Source: Candidatus Atribacteria bacterium
Lineage (GTDB): Bacteria > Atribacterota > Atribacteria > Atribacterales > Atribacteraceae
Direction: 5' to 3'
Length of the DNA stretch: 13,051 bases
NCBI GenBank assembly: GCA_003561145.1
Contig: PWXL01000085.1
Location: 1 to 13,051, forward strand
The first letter of the stretch is position 1, and each line of letters starts with the position of its first letter. The position numbers were made by a program, and so were the translations under genes. Shown one piece after another: positions 1-6,076 of the stretch. A model generated the notes under the pieces. It saw only the letters and a program-made list of their open reading frames with translations, was not told the DNA's origin and did no database searches.

Positions 1-1397
1 ACCTGCAAGAGATTGGTAAAACCCGGAACTTGCAACGGTACGCCTCCGGTGATGACAACTCTCTCTCCGGAAGAAGAAAGCTCCATATCTTTTACCGTTC
101 GGCAAGCCTCCTCGATAAGCCTGTCCTGGTTGTCAAAGAATGGAATAAGGCGGGGAATAACACCATAGCAGAGCATAGCTTTTTCCAGCGTTCTTTTTTG
201 CGGCGACAAGGCAAGTACATTCTGGCGGGGACGGAACCTGGAAACCCGGCGTGCTGTGCTCCCGGAATACGTACACGTAACGATTACCGGCGCATTGATC
301 CGGCGGGCTATCTCCACAGCACCAAAAGATACCGCGCAAGAAGTTTCCGTATCCCCACCCACAAGAGTGTCGCCATCAGGTGAAAAGCCCGTATGTTTCT
401 CGGTGAAAGAAGCGATACGCGAAGCCATTCGAATGGTATCAACCGGATAATTCCCCACGGCGGTTTCGCCCGAAAGCATGACTGCGTCAGCACCATCATA
501 TATAGCTCCGGCGACATCGGTAACTTCCGCCCTGGTGGGAATAGGACTCCTGATCATACTCTCAAGCATTTGTGTAGCCACAATCACAGGTTTAGCAGCC
601 CGCCTGCACTCCATGATTATTTTTTTCTGCCAGAAAGGAACCTCTTCTATGGGAATTTCCACTCCCAGGTCTCCCCTGGCAACCATAATGCCGTCACATA
701 AATGAATAATATCATTCAGGTTTTCAAGCGCCCGCGGTTTCTCAATTTTTGCAATAATTCCCAGCTCTTTGTCATGGCCATCCAGCTTTTCCCGCAAAGA
801 ATGGATATCTTTCCCACTTCTGACAAAAGAAAGGGCCAGGTAATCCAATTGCCAATGCAATACCTCTTCAAGAATCTCAACATCTCTTTCTGTAAGAGAA
901 GGAAAGCGATCGGGAAAACGGGGAATATTCAACCCCTTCCGGGAAGAAATATAGCCTCCCTTTTCAATCCGGCACATTGCCCGGTTACGCTCCACCTCTT
1001 CAACACTTAAGCGCACCAAGCCGTCGTTGATAAACAGCTTCTCGCCTGGAGAGATGGAATCGAAAATGAACTCCTGGTCAAGGAAAATCGTACCGGCATC
1101 TCCCTTCCCATCACCCAGGACCAATTGTATAGTGTGTCCCTCCTGCAGTTCCACTTCCCCACCGGCTACTTCTCCAATGCGAAGTTTCGGCCCGGGTAAA
1201 TCTCCCAAAACAGCACATATTTTTCCCAACCTTTGACTTTCTTCACGTATGAGGACCGCCCAATTCTTATGCTCTTCAAGGATTCCGTGAGAAAAGTTCA
1301 AGCGGAAAACGTCTACCCCCTCCTCAATAAGCGAGGCTATGGTTGTACGATCCGATGTAGCCGGACCCAGTGTGGCCACGATTTTCGTCTTACGCAT
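1..1397 (-). CDS. pyk: Pyruvate kinase (C-terminus cut by window edge)
   Basis: Converts phosphoenolpyruvate and ADP to pyruvate and ATP, the last step of glycolysis, in the cytoplasm. 465 codons are visible. The N-terminal barrel begins MRKTKIVATLGPATS and has the nucleotide/phosphate segment VDVFRLNFSHG (R32, N34, S36, H37). The B domain spans about residues 70-165. The active site has AKIEKP (K217, E219) and MVARGDLGVEIP (D243, E247), followed by ATQMLESM (T275) and LSGETAVGNYP. The last visible residues resemble the GTTNL motif near the usual end (here GFTNLLQ), so only about 5-10 residues are missing, unless an extra C-terminal PEP-utiliser-type domain follows as in Bacillus. The ATG at 1397 has a good site (AGGAGGTTGTCTCC before ATG). 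It lies 106 nt downstream of the 55-aa membrane protein gene and is probably co-transcribed with it and the PHP phosphatase. Confidence 0.97.
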   Translation of the reverse strand, partial: MRKTKIVATLGPATSDRTTIASLIEEGVDVFRLNFSHGILEEHKNWAVLIREESQRLGKICAVLGDLPGPKLRIGEVAGGEVELQEGHTIQLVLGDGKGDAGTIFLDQEFIFDSISPGEKLFINDGLVRLSVEEVERNRAMCRIEKGGYISSRKGLNIPRFPDRFPSLTERDVEILEEVLHWQLDYLALSFVRSGKDIHSLREKLDGHDKELGIIAKIEKPRALENLNDIIHLCDGIMVARGDLGVEIPIEEVPFWQKKIIMECRRAAKPVIVATQMLESMIRSPIPTRAEVTDVAGAIYDGADAVMLSGETAVGNYPVDTIRMASRIASFTEKHTGFSPDGDTLVGGDTETSCAVSFGAVEIARRINAPVIVTCTYSGSTARRVSRFRPRQNVLALSPQKRTLEKAMLCYGVIPRLIPFFDNQDRLIEEACRTVKDMELSSSGERVVITGGVPLQVPGFTNLLQ

Positions 1398-1412
1398 GGA
1401 GACAACCTCCTG

Positions 1413-1448
1413 TCAATGCCGTGAGGAGTGAGAAGGTAAGACTGACAC
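1413..1448 (-). CDS. Possible 11-aa leader ORF before pyk
   Basis: A GTG codon preceded by a near-perfect Shine-Dalgarno (AAGGAGGTCCCT, then GTG) opens an 11-codon frame that reads VSVLPSHSSRH and stops at TGA. The stop lies 15 nt before the pyk start codon. Such a strong ribosome site away from a long gene suggests either a leader peptide or a decayed start. The peptide shows no obvious attenuator code such as a run of one amino acid, and no hairpin pair was identified. Chance is quite possible in this purine-rich leader. Confidence 0.22.
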   Translation of the reverse strand: MSVLPSHSSRH

Positions 1449-1503
1449 AGGGACCTCCTTCTTTATTCCCGGCCTCTTCTGACATTTTTTAAACGCTTCA
1501 GAC

Positions 1504-1671
1504 TTAACTGCCTTTCATCCTCAGGTTGGCTAAAAAGACAAGTACCAAGAGTATCAAAAAGATCCAGATAAAATGACGAACAAAAAAGGATTCCGGATGC
1601 GTTCTGCTCAACCGTATATACAACAAAGGAGCAATTATAACAAGAGCCGCCATCGTGGTAATAAGCTTCAC
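1504..1671 (-). CDS. 55-aa two-helix small membrane protein
   Basis: A short frame starting at GTG 1671, whose start overlaps the stop of the PHP phosphatase gene as GTGA. This is a typical translational-coupling junction, and a GAGGG site lies 9 nt upstream. The product has 55 residues. A hydrophobic segment covers about residues 2-19 (ITTMAALVIIAPLLYI), a short polar hinge RLSRTHPESFF follows, a second segment covers about 33-50 (HFIWIFLILLVLVFLANL), and the tail is basic (RMKGS). Two membrane helices with positive charges in the hinge and tail are expected. I do not recognise a family. The position between a PHP phosphatase and pyruvate kinase gives no firm function. A longer frame on the same strand (1463-1714) overlaps it but lacks a coupled start and any membrane or domain pattern, so the 55-aa frame is preferred. 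Confidence 0.68.
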   Translation of the reverse strand: MKLITTMAALVIIAPLLYIRLSRTHPESFFVRHFIWIFLILLVLVFLANLRMKGS

Positions 1672-2501
1672 TTACAATATCCCTCAGGAATCGGGTATTG
1701 GTGTTTCTCACCATTCCGAAAGCAAACTAAATGTGTATATCCTGCTTCTTTCAATGCTTTAAGGGCAGAACAGAAACCCGCTGCGACTTCTTCCGGACGG
1801 TGAGCATCAGAACCGAGACATACCTCAATCCCTAGATTAAAAGCCTTCTTCAGTAATCTCAGGGATGGGTACACCTCCTTGACCGGCTTACGCAAACCTG
1901 CTGTATTGACTTCCAAAACTAACCCCATGTCCCTGCACAGATGAAGAGCATCTTCTTCTTCCCGGACATTTCGACCGGGTCGATGACCGAATTTTTTTGG
2001 AAGGTCGAAATGTGCAACCACATGAAAATACCCCGTCCGCATTCCCTGCATCAGGATCCTGTAATACTCTGTGTATACCTTGCCTACATCTTTTTCATCG
2101 AACACTTTCACCTGGCGGGGGTCATCAAATGCCCAACCATTGATGAAGTGCACCGATAAAAGAAGATAGTCCCAGTCATAATAATGGAGAAACGGCACCA
2201 GTCCCTTTTCTTTCCCTGGAACATAGTCTACTTCCAAAGCGGTACGTACTTCAAGCGTTCCCTGCTTGTTCCGGGCAACCTTCGAAACCTCTTCGATATA
2301 GGTGCCAAGTTCTTCCTGAACAATGGAACAATGACCATCACGTTCTGCCGGAGGAAGATAGTACTGAGGACAGTGGCCGGTAAAACCGATTTCTGAAAGG
2401 CCCCTTTTTTCAGCATATTGAGCATATTCATGGTACTCACCTTCTGCATCACCACAGAGCGGGGTATGCATATGATAGTCGCATAATGTAAAACCGGTCA
2501 C
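1668..2501 (-). CDS. PHP-domain phosphatase, histidinol-phosphatase (HisJ/HisK) family
   Basis: A metal-dependent phosphoesterase of the PHP superfamily, most like HisJ-type histidinol-phosphate phosphatase (histidine synthesis). No other his gene is in view, so the real substrate is uncertain. With the GTG at 2501 it has 277 residues, normal for the family. Predicted metal ligands are in place: HxH at H10/H12 (DYHMHTPLC), D18, H43 (GFTGHCP), E90 (ALEVDYVPG), H118 (SVHF), H164 (VAHFDLPKKFG) and the SDAH pair D232/H234. The frame stays open upstream to about 2612, but that part runs through two terminator hairpins. The GTG at 2501 has AGGGGG 7 nt before it and sits next to the conserved start of the domain, so it was chosen. 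The gene overlaps the downstream small membrane protein by GTGA. Confidence 0.88.
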   Translation of the reverse strand: MTGFTLCDYHMHTPLCGDAEGEYHEYAQYAEKRGLSEIGFTGHCPQYYLPPAERDGHCSIVQEELGTYIEEVSKVARNKQGTLEVRTALEVDYVPGKEKGLVPFLHYYDWDYLLLSVHFINGWAFDDPRQVKVFDEKDVGKVYTEYYRILMQGMRTGYFHVVAHFDLPKKFGHRPGRNVREEEDALHLCRDMGLVLEVNTAGLRKPVKEVYPSLRLLKKAFNLGIEVCLGSDAHRPEEVAAGFCSALKALKEAGYTHLVCFRNGEKHQYPIPEGYCK

Positions 2502-2534
2502 GTGTGTTCCCCCTTGTCTGTTCATACATGGTTG

Positions 2535-2566
2535 AAAAAAACGTACCCCGCTCCTGCAGGCGTACG
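2535..2566 (-). terminator. Second (distal) terminator-like hairpin after the HU gene
   Basis: On the minus strand the arms CGTACGCC and GGGGTACG flank a 9-nt loop (one G-G mismatch inside the stem) and are followed directly by seven T residues. It directly follows the first terminator, so HU transcripts meet two hairpin/U-run units in series. Only about 33 nt separate its T-run from the GTG of the PHP gene. It could be a back-up terminator or an attenuator for the PHP-pyk genes. Confidence 0.55.
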
Positions 2567-2601
2567 AAAAAAAAGAAGGGGTTTTTGGCCCCTTCTTTTT
2601 T
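2567..2601 (-). terminator. Rho-independent terminator after HU (possibly bidirectional)
   Basis: A perfect 7-bp stem, GAAGGGG/CCCCTTC, with a 7-nt loop is flanked by A/T runs on both sides. On the minus strand eight T residues follow the stem. It lies about 33 nt beyond the HU stop codon and closes the spoVS-HU unit. The flanking A-tract could extend the stem and lets it work in either direction, though no rightward gene ends here. Confidence 0.85.
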
Positions 2602-2633
2602 GAAAACAGCAACCAATAAAAAACACCCGGTTG

Positions 2634-2924
2634 TTATTTCACTATCTCTTTTAAACCCTTACCTGGCCGGAAAAAAGGAACTTTTGTAGAAGGGATTTGT
2701 ATTTCTTTGCCGGTCTGAGGATTTCTGCCCCTCCTTCCCGCCCTTGTCTTCACCCCGAAAGTGCCGAAACCAACCAACTGGATTTTTCCGTCCCCCTTCT
2801 TCAATACATCCTGGATAATTTCAAACAGCCTGTCAACAACGGTAAAAGTATCTTTCTTGGTAATTTCAATACCGTCCTTCTTCAGTTCTTCCGACAGCGC
2901 ACTCACCAGCTCCTGTTTGTTCAT
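2634..2924 (-). CDS. HU-family DNA-binding protein
   Basis: A small basic histone-like protein that binds and bends DNA as a dimer and compacts the nucleoid. It has 96 residues from MNKQELV, close to the usual 90-92 plus a short tail. The family signature is clear: helical N-terminus, then IQLVGFGTFGVKTRAGRRGRNPQTGKEI cut here to its core GFGTF and RNPQTG, where the proline is the one that intercalates at the tip of the beta arm, and FFRPGKGLKEIV at the end. An upstream in-frame TTG (2966) would add 14 residues that the family lacks, so the ATG at 2924, with GGAGG about 11 nt upstream, was chosen. It lies 38 nt after spoVS, is probably in the same transcript, and is followed by two terminator hairpins. 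Confidence 0.93.
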   Translation of the reverse strand: MNKQELVSALSEELKKDGIEITKKDTFTVVDRLFEIIQDVLKKGDGKIQLVGFGTFGVKTRAGRRGRNPQTGKEIQIPSTKVPFFRPGKGLKEIVK

Positions 2925-2962
2925 CCTTCCAAATACCTCCCTTTTTGAAAGTATATTGCCCC

Positions 2963-3223
2963 TCAACCCGGAACAACAATAAACCTAATAGCCGTTTTCT
3001 CAGTATCGTCAATTTTTACATCAACGAAAGCAGGTATACATACTAAGTCTATCCCGCTCGGTGCAAGGTATCCCCTGGCGATGGCTATAGCTTTCACCGC
3101 TTGGTTCACCGCTCCGGCACCTACCGCCTGCATCTCCGCTTTGCCATTCTCCCTAATAACGCCGGCCAAGGCTCCTGCTAACGCGGCAGGCCTGGTCTTG
3201 GAAGAAATCTTAAGAAGCTCCAT
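2963..3223 (-). CDS. spoVS: Stage V sporulation protein S
   Basis: SpoVS is a small nucleic-acid-binding protein with an Alba-like fold. In Bacillus it affects septation and late spore coat/cortex steps, and homologues also occur in some non-sporulating bacteria. The product has 86 residues, exactly the usual size, and begins MELLKISSKTRPAALAGALA. It continues with the alanine/glycine-rich helix region (AEMQAVGAGAVNQAVKAIAIARGYLAPSG) in segments typical of the family, and ends with a beta strand (ACIP-type core, AIRFIVV). The ATG is preceded by GAAGGAGGG at good spacing. The 182 nt upstream, to the Nudix stop, should hold its promoter. I found no convincing sigma-A or sigma-H match there. No other sporulation gene is in the window. 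Confidence 0.95.
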   Translation of the reverse strand: MELLKISSKTRPAALAGALAGVIRENGKAEMQAVGAGAVNQAVKAIAIARGYLAPSGIDLVCIPAFVDVKIDDTEKTAIRFIVVPG

Positions 3224-3405
3224 TGCTACCCTCCTTCATCCACTGCGCCGTACTGCTGTTTCGGGGGAACCATCGGCACCCTGCTTCCCGCTGAAAAATA
3301 TGCATTACCCTCCTCAAGGTGTTATTTTACCCTAGGTTACCCATTGTTGCTATGTTCATAATTTCTCCATACACCAAATATTTTGGGAAACAACAGGGAA
3401 ACCGC

Positions 3406-3834
3406 TTAAACGCCTTTCTCACATAGAACACGCCTCCCCTCCTGTAAAATATTTCGTTCATTAGGAAAAACAATTTTTTCGTGTGCCTCATGGAAAGGGA
3501 ACCATGATACATCTGATATTTCTTTTTTATCCCACTGCTCCTCGTTTTTTTGTGGATACATGAGAAAAAAACAAACGTTCTCCTGACACTTTACCCCATT
3601 TTTTTGATAATCATACGATATCTCTCCGATTGGCTGACAGATTTCCGCCTCCCAACCGGTTTCTTCCCATACCTCCCGGGTTGAGGCTTCGTTTTCCGAT
3701 TCTCCCTCATCCACATGACCCTTAGGAAGCGTCCATCTCCCTGAATCTCTTTTCCTGACCAACAATACCTCCCAATAATTCCCCCTTTTACGGACCACCA
3801 CACCCCCGGCAGCCCTTACGGATTTACAACCCAC
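3406..3834 (-). CDS. Nudix hydrolase (MutT-like)
   Basis: Hydrolyses a nucleoside diphosphate linked to another group. The substrate (oxidised dNTP, Ap4A, ADP-ribose or similar) cannot be told from sequence. It has 142 residues. The complete Nudix box GX5EX7REUXEEXGU runs from G39 to W61, with E45, R53, E54, E57, E58 and G60 all present. The segment before it (GRWTLPKGHVDEGE) resembles Ap4A-hydrolase-type or generic MutT proteins. The start is GTG 3834 with AAGGAGGT 6-7 nt upstream. It has its own likely promoter at 3860-3889 and is the first gene after DUF89, so it can be transcribed alone. Confidence 0.93.
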   Translation of the reverse strand: MGCKSVRAAGGVVVRKRGNYWEVLLVRKRDSGRWTLPKGHVDEGESENEASTREVWEETGWEAEICQPIGEISYDYQKNGVKCQENVCFFLMYPQKNEEQWDKKEISDVSWFPFHEAHEKIVFPNERNILQEGRRVLCEKGV

Positions 3835-3859
3835 TTTTCCACCTCCTTCTCATGCAAAA

Positions 3860-3889
3860 AGTGTAAGGCTTTACCACATGAATTGTCAA
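3860..3889 (-). promoter_or_regulatory. Sigma-A-type promoter for the Nudix gene
   Basis: A perfect -35 TTGACA and a -10 TACACT (4 of 6 matches) are separated by 18 nt, in the 100-nt gap between the DUF89 stop and the Nudix start. Transcription would begin near 3853, leaving a leader of about 20 nt that carries the ribosome site. Confidence 0.6.
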
Positions 3890-3934
3890 ATGCCCATGAA
3901 TAAAGAGATTGCTAGGATATTTTTCCATGAAGGG

Positions 3935-4810
3935 TTATTTCCCGCTACCGGGATGAGAGAGGACCCCCTTTTTCAACACCAGTGCCCCCTGTGTAACCCC
4001 TAATTCCCTGGCTACCGGTATACATTTGGCCTTCAATAAAAAATAAATATTTTCAATGCGGGAACTGAGAGTTTCAAAATTCCCCTGCCCCTTAGAGATA
4101 ATAAGATCAGCCTCCCGCCAAAAGCCATGCACTTGAGAGGGGGCATATTCCGGTATAAACCCTATCTCAGCCTGACCTGTTGTTCGAACTTCGGCAAAAA
4201 CATCAACCCCTGCTTCTCTAGCATCATCCAACAGAGCATCATTGGAAATAGGACCACTCTTGACCAGAAACACAATTTCCCTGCCGTCAGTGATTTCTTC
4301 CAGAAAAACCCGGTCAAAGACAACCTCTCCAGCATTGTCACCCACGTATACTATTTTACGAGATCGTTCAATCTCTTGCCTGAAATCCATAAAGTCAAAA
4401 ATTTCCCATTCATGTTCCTCTTCAACCTGGCGTACAATCTCATCAATGCCAATTTCACTGTACACACCGAGGTCAATAATATTTCCTGCTATTGCCACCC
4501 GTATGGCTCTTTCCAAGGCTTCCCCCCCGGTCCCCACGAATTTTTTTAAGCGGGGATACAATTCAAGGGCCATTTGATTGTATTGTCTTTTCAATTCAAG
4601 AAAAATGTCCCGTTTGCCCGTCATGTTCTGAGCAACCCGGTGAGCAAGTGTGGTCATGTAGGCGGGAGTCCAGTGAGGATCAGCGTCAGCATATATCCTG
4701 CATACTTCACGAGATATTTTCCATATGCATGCGGAATCAGCACCCGCGATATGTGCGGCTTCCTGGGCCTGTCGAAGGTTGCAACCAAAGCATTCGTTTT
4801 GAACTCGCAT
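3935..4810 (-). CDS. DUF89-family damage-control phosphatase
   Basis: A member of the DUF89/ARMT1-like family of metal-dependent (Mn/Ni/Co) phosphatases, thought to remove harmful or side-product sugar phosphates and related metabolites. It has 291 residues, typical of the free-standing microbial subgroup. Visible features are an N-terminal CFGC pair (C7, C10) found in that subgroup, GNIIDLG (N110, D113), the signature VGDNAGEVVFD (D158, N159, E162), SGPISNDA (D191) followed by D195/D196, and ISKGQGNFE with K240. The ATG at 4810 has GGAG 6 nt upstream. It follows the trkA-like gene after 76 nt and looks like the last gene of the tilS-to-DUF89 operon. No clear terminator follows. The true substrate is unknown. 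Confidence 0.88.
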   Translation of the reverse strand: MRVQNECFGCNLRQAQEAAHIAGADSACIWKISREVCRIYADADPHWTPAYMTTLAHRVAQNMTGKRDIFLELKRQYNQMALELYPRLKKFVGTGGEALERAIRVAIAGNIIDLGVYSEIGIDEIVRQVEEEHEWEIFDFMDFRQEIERSRKIVYVGDNAGEVVFDRVFLEEITDGREIVFLVKSGPISNDALLDDAREAGVDVFAEVRTTGQAEIGFIPEYAPSQVHGFWREADLIISKGQGNFETLSSRIENIYFLLKAKCIPVARELGVTQGALVLKKGVLSHPGSGK

Positions 4811-4886
4811 CGTATCTCCGAATTGTATCTTTTCTCTTGCTTTCTTTTTCTACAATCAGTTTCTTGAGGAAGAAAGGAGAGAGGAC

Positions 4887-5567
4887 TTATCCAAAATGCA
4901 CTGCCAATCCATTCGGAACGTCGCGAAGAAACCTACTGATATGTTTTTCATTTCCAACGAGAAACACAATATCGTCCTTCTGAAACACATCAGTAGCCGA
5001 AGGTGGTACTATATATTCATCCCCTCGTTTGATTGCGACTACAGTTATATTCATCCTGTTTCTTAACTGTGCTTTCCCTAAACTTGTTCCCACCACGGAA
5101 GAAGGCACTCGTGATTCTACCAGCTTGTGGTCCGGAAAAAGTTCTTCCGTGCGCCGTGCATGCGGTATACTGAGTGTCCCGGCCAAGCGTAAAGCCATAT
5201 CACGTTCAGGAAAAATAACCTCGTCCGCTCCTATTTTTTCCAATATTTTTCCGTGCAGTGCATTGATGGCACGGGCAATGACCTTGTTGAGACCCAATTC
5301 TTTCAAGGCCAGGGTAGTGAGAACATTCGATTGGATATCGTCACCGATACTCACAATTGCTACATCAAAATTCTTTATCCCCAAAGCTTCCAATACCTTT
5401 TCATCTGTCGTGTCGGCTTGCACTACTTCTGTGATTTTGCCCGCCATTTCCTTTACCGGCTCTTCCCGTATGTCAACACCTAAAACTGTGTATCCTCTTG
5501 TATAGAGACTGAGGGCAACATTGCGTCCAAAAATACCCAGTCCGAAAACGGCAAACTGTCTCGTCAC
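4887..5567 (-). CDS. TrkA/KtrA-type potassium-channel regulatory (RCK) protein
   Basis: The cytoplasmic regulatory subunit of a K+ uptake system or channel. It forms a gating ring that binds nucleotides. It has 226 residues, the normal KtrA-like single-RCK size. The Rossmann domain begins at the N-terminus with GLGIFG (G9, G11, G14) and the acidic residue D32 at the end of the second strand (TVLGVDIRE). It continues through QADTTDEKVLEALGI and ERDMALRLAGTL. A TrkA_C domain covers about residues 140-220. The start is GTG 5567, overlapping the stop of a 27-codon upstream frame as GTGA. No membrane partner (KtrB/TrkH) is adjacent on the downstream side, where DUF89 follows, so the partner must be encoded elsewhere. 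Confidence 0.93.
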   Translation of the reverse strand: MTRQFAVFGLGIFGRNVALSLYTRGYTVLGVDIREEPVKEMAGKITEVVQADTTDEKVLEALGIKNFDVAIVSIGDDIQSNVLTTLALKELGLNKVIARAINALHGKILEKIGADEVIFPERDMALRLAGTLSIPHARRTEELFPDHKLVESRVPSSVVGTSLGKAQLRNRMNITVVAIKRGDEYIVPPSATDVFQKDDIVFLVGNEKHISRFLRDVPNGLAVHFG

Positions 5568-5647
5568 TTGTTACTTTCCCCCCCGTATATGCCCGCGAAG
5601 CAAGAAGAAAAAACGAAGAGGGAAAAAGCGTAGCTAACATGATTCAT
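5564..5647 (-). CDS. 27-aa small ORF coupled to the trkA-like gene
   Basis: A 27-codon frame starts at ATG 5647 with AGGAG exactly 7 nt upstream and ends in a TGA that overlaps the trkA-like GTG start (GTGA). It lies 18 nt after the thioesterase stop, so it fills the gap in the operon. The product reads MNHVSYAFSLFVFSS, then CFAGIYGGESNK. It has a hydrophobic aromatic-rich core and a cysteine (C16) in a weak lipobox-like setting (FSSC). It has no recognised family. It may be a tiny membrane protein or a leader whose translation feeds the GTG start. Coding support rests only on the ribosome site and the overlap. Confidence 0.42.
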   Translation of the reverse strand: MNHVSYAFSLFVFSSCFAGIYGGESNK

Positions 5648-5665
5648 CTCTTGGCTCCTTGATAC

Positions 5666-6076
5666 CTATTTCTCATAAATCTGAGATTTTCCATTCAATT
5701 TTTGCAGGAAACGATCGCGCCTTATGACAAAACGTTCCAGCCTTCCCTCTCCAATTTTTTCCACCTCGTCGAATGCTTCTGCTTCAAATATAAGTTTATT
5801 ACGGAATATCTCCACCAGGGTTGCTCTCGCGGTCACCTGCATACCCAGGGGAGTGGCGGCGATATGTGAAATAGCGATACGTGTTCCCACACTTTCATAT
5901 CCTGGCGCAAGGTGGCTTTTCACCGCTTGATGAGCTGCATTGTCCATAAGTGAAATCAGCATGGGTGTCGCAAAAGCGGGCACCATATCTGGGTCAAAAC
6001 GGTTGGCGATGTTCTGTTCATTTACTATGGTATGCGTCTCTCCGGTGAGTCCAACCCGCAAGCGATTATTCTTCAT
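5666..6076 (-). CDS. FlK-like hotdog-fold acyl-CoA thioesterase
   Basis: A small thioesterase of the family that includes fluoroacetyl-CoA thioesterase FlK. It probably hydrolyses a short or aberrant acyl-CoA. It has 136 residues. The family segments are FATPMLISLMDNAA, ESVGTRIAISHIAATPLGM and GRLERFVIRRDRF. From memory of FlK, the catalytic Thr42/Glu50/His76 align by spacing with T37, D45 and H71, and Gly69 and Arg120 with G64 and R115. The acid is therefore Asp rather than Glu. The FlK gate residue Phe36 corresponds to M31, which argues against true fluoroacetate specialisation. The ATG overlaps the ftsH stop (ATGA), so it is translated with ftsH. Confidence 0.85.
   Translation of the reverse strand: MKNNRLRVGLTGETHTIVNEQNIANRFDPDMVPAFATPMLISLMDNAAHQAVKSHLAPGYESVGTRIAISHIAATPLGMQVTARATLVEIFRNKLIFEAEAFDEVEKIGEGRLERFVIRRDRFLQKLNGKSQIYEK

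Noticed and set aside
1395..1487. 30-codon frame (MSEEAGNKEG...) ending across the pyk start
   Set aside because: It has no Shine-Dalgarno before its ATG and an unremarkable composition. The overlap with pyk is likely accidental.
1463..1714. 83-codon minus-strand frame overlapping the 55-aa membrane protein
   Set aside because: It begins inside the PHP gene with no fitting ribosome site and shows no domain. The overlapping 55-codon frame has a GTGA-coupled start and clear membrane helices.
2502..2612. N-terminal extension of the PHP phosphatase to about 2612
   Set aside because: The extension would be translated through two hairpin/U-run terminators. It has no family counterpart, while GTG 2501 has a good ribosome site.
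3210..3305. 31-codon frame with GAGGAGGG directly before ATG, overlapping the spoVS start
   Set aside because: The ribosome site is only 2-3 nt from the ATG, too close for good initiation. The peptide has no pattern. I could not tell it from chance in a purine-rich leader.
3373..3385. Palindrome CCAAATATTTTGG downstream of the Nudix gene
   Set aside because: It is A/T-rich, short and not followed by a T-run on either strand, so it is neither a good terminator nor a known operator.
4492..5505. Plus-strand open frames of about 160 codons opposite DUF89 and the trkA-like gene
   Set aside because: They are antisense to well-conserved genes, lack ribosome sites and show no recognisable protein pattern.
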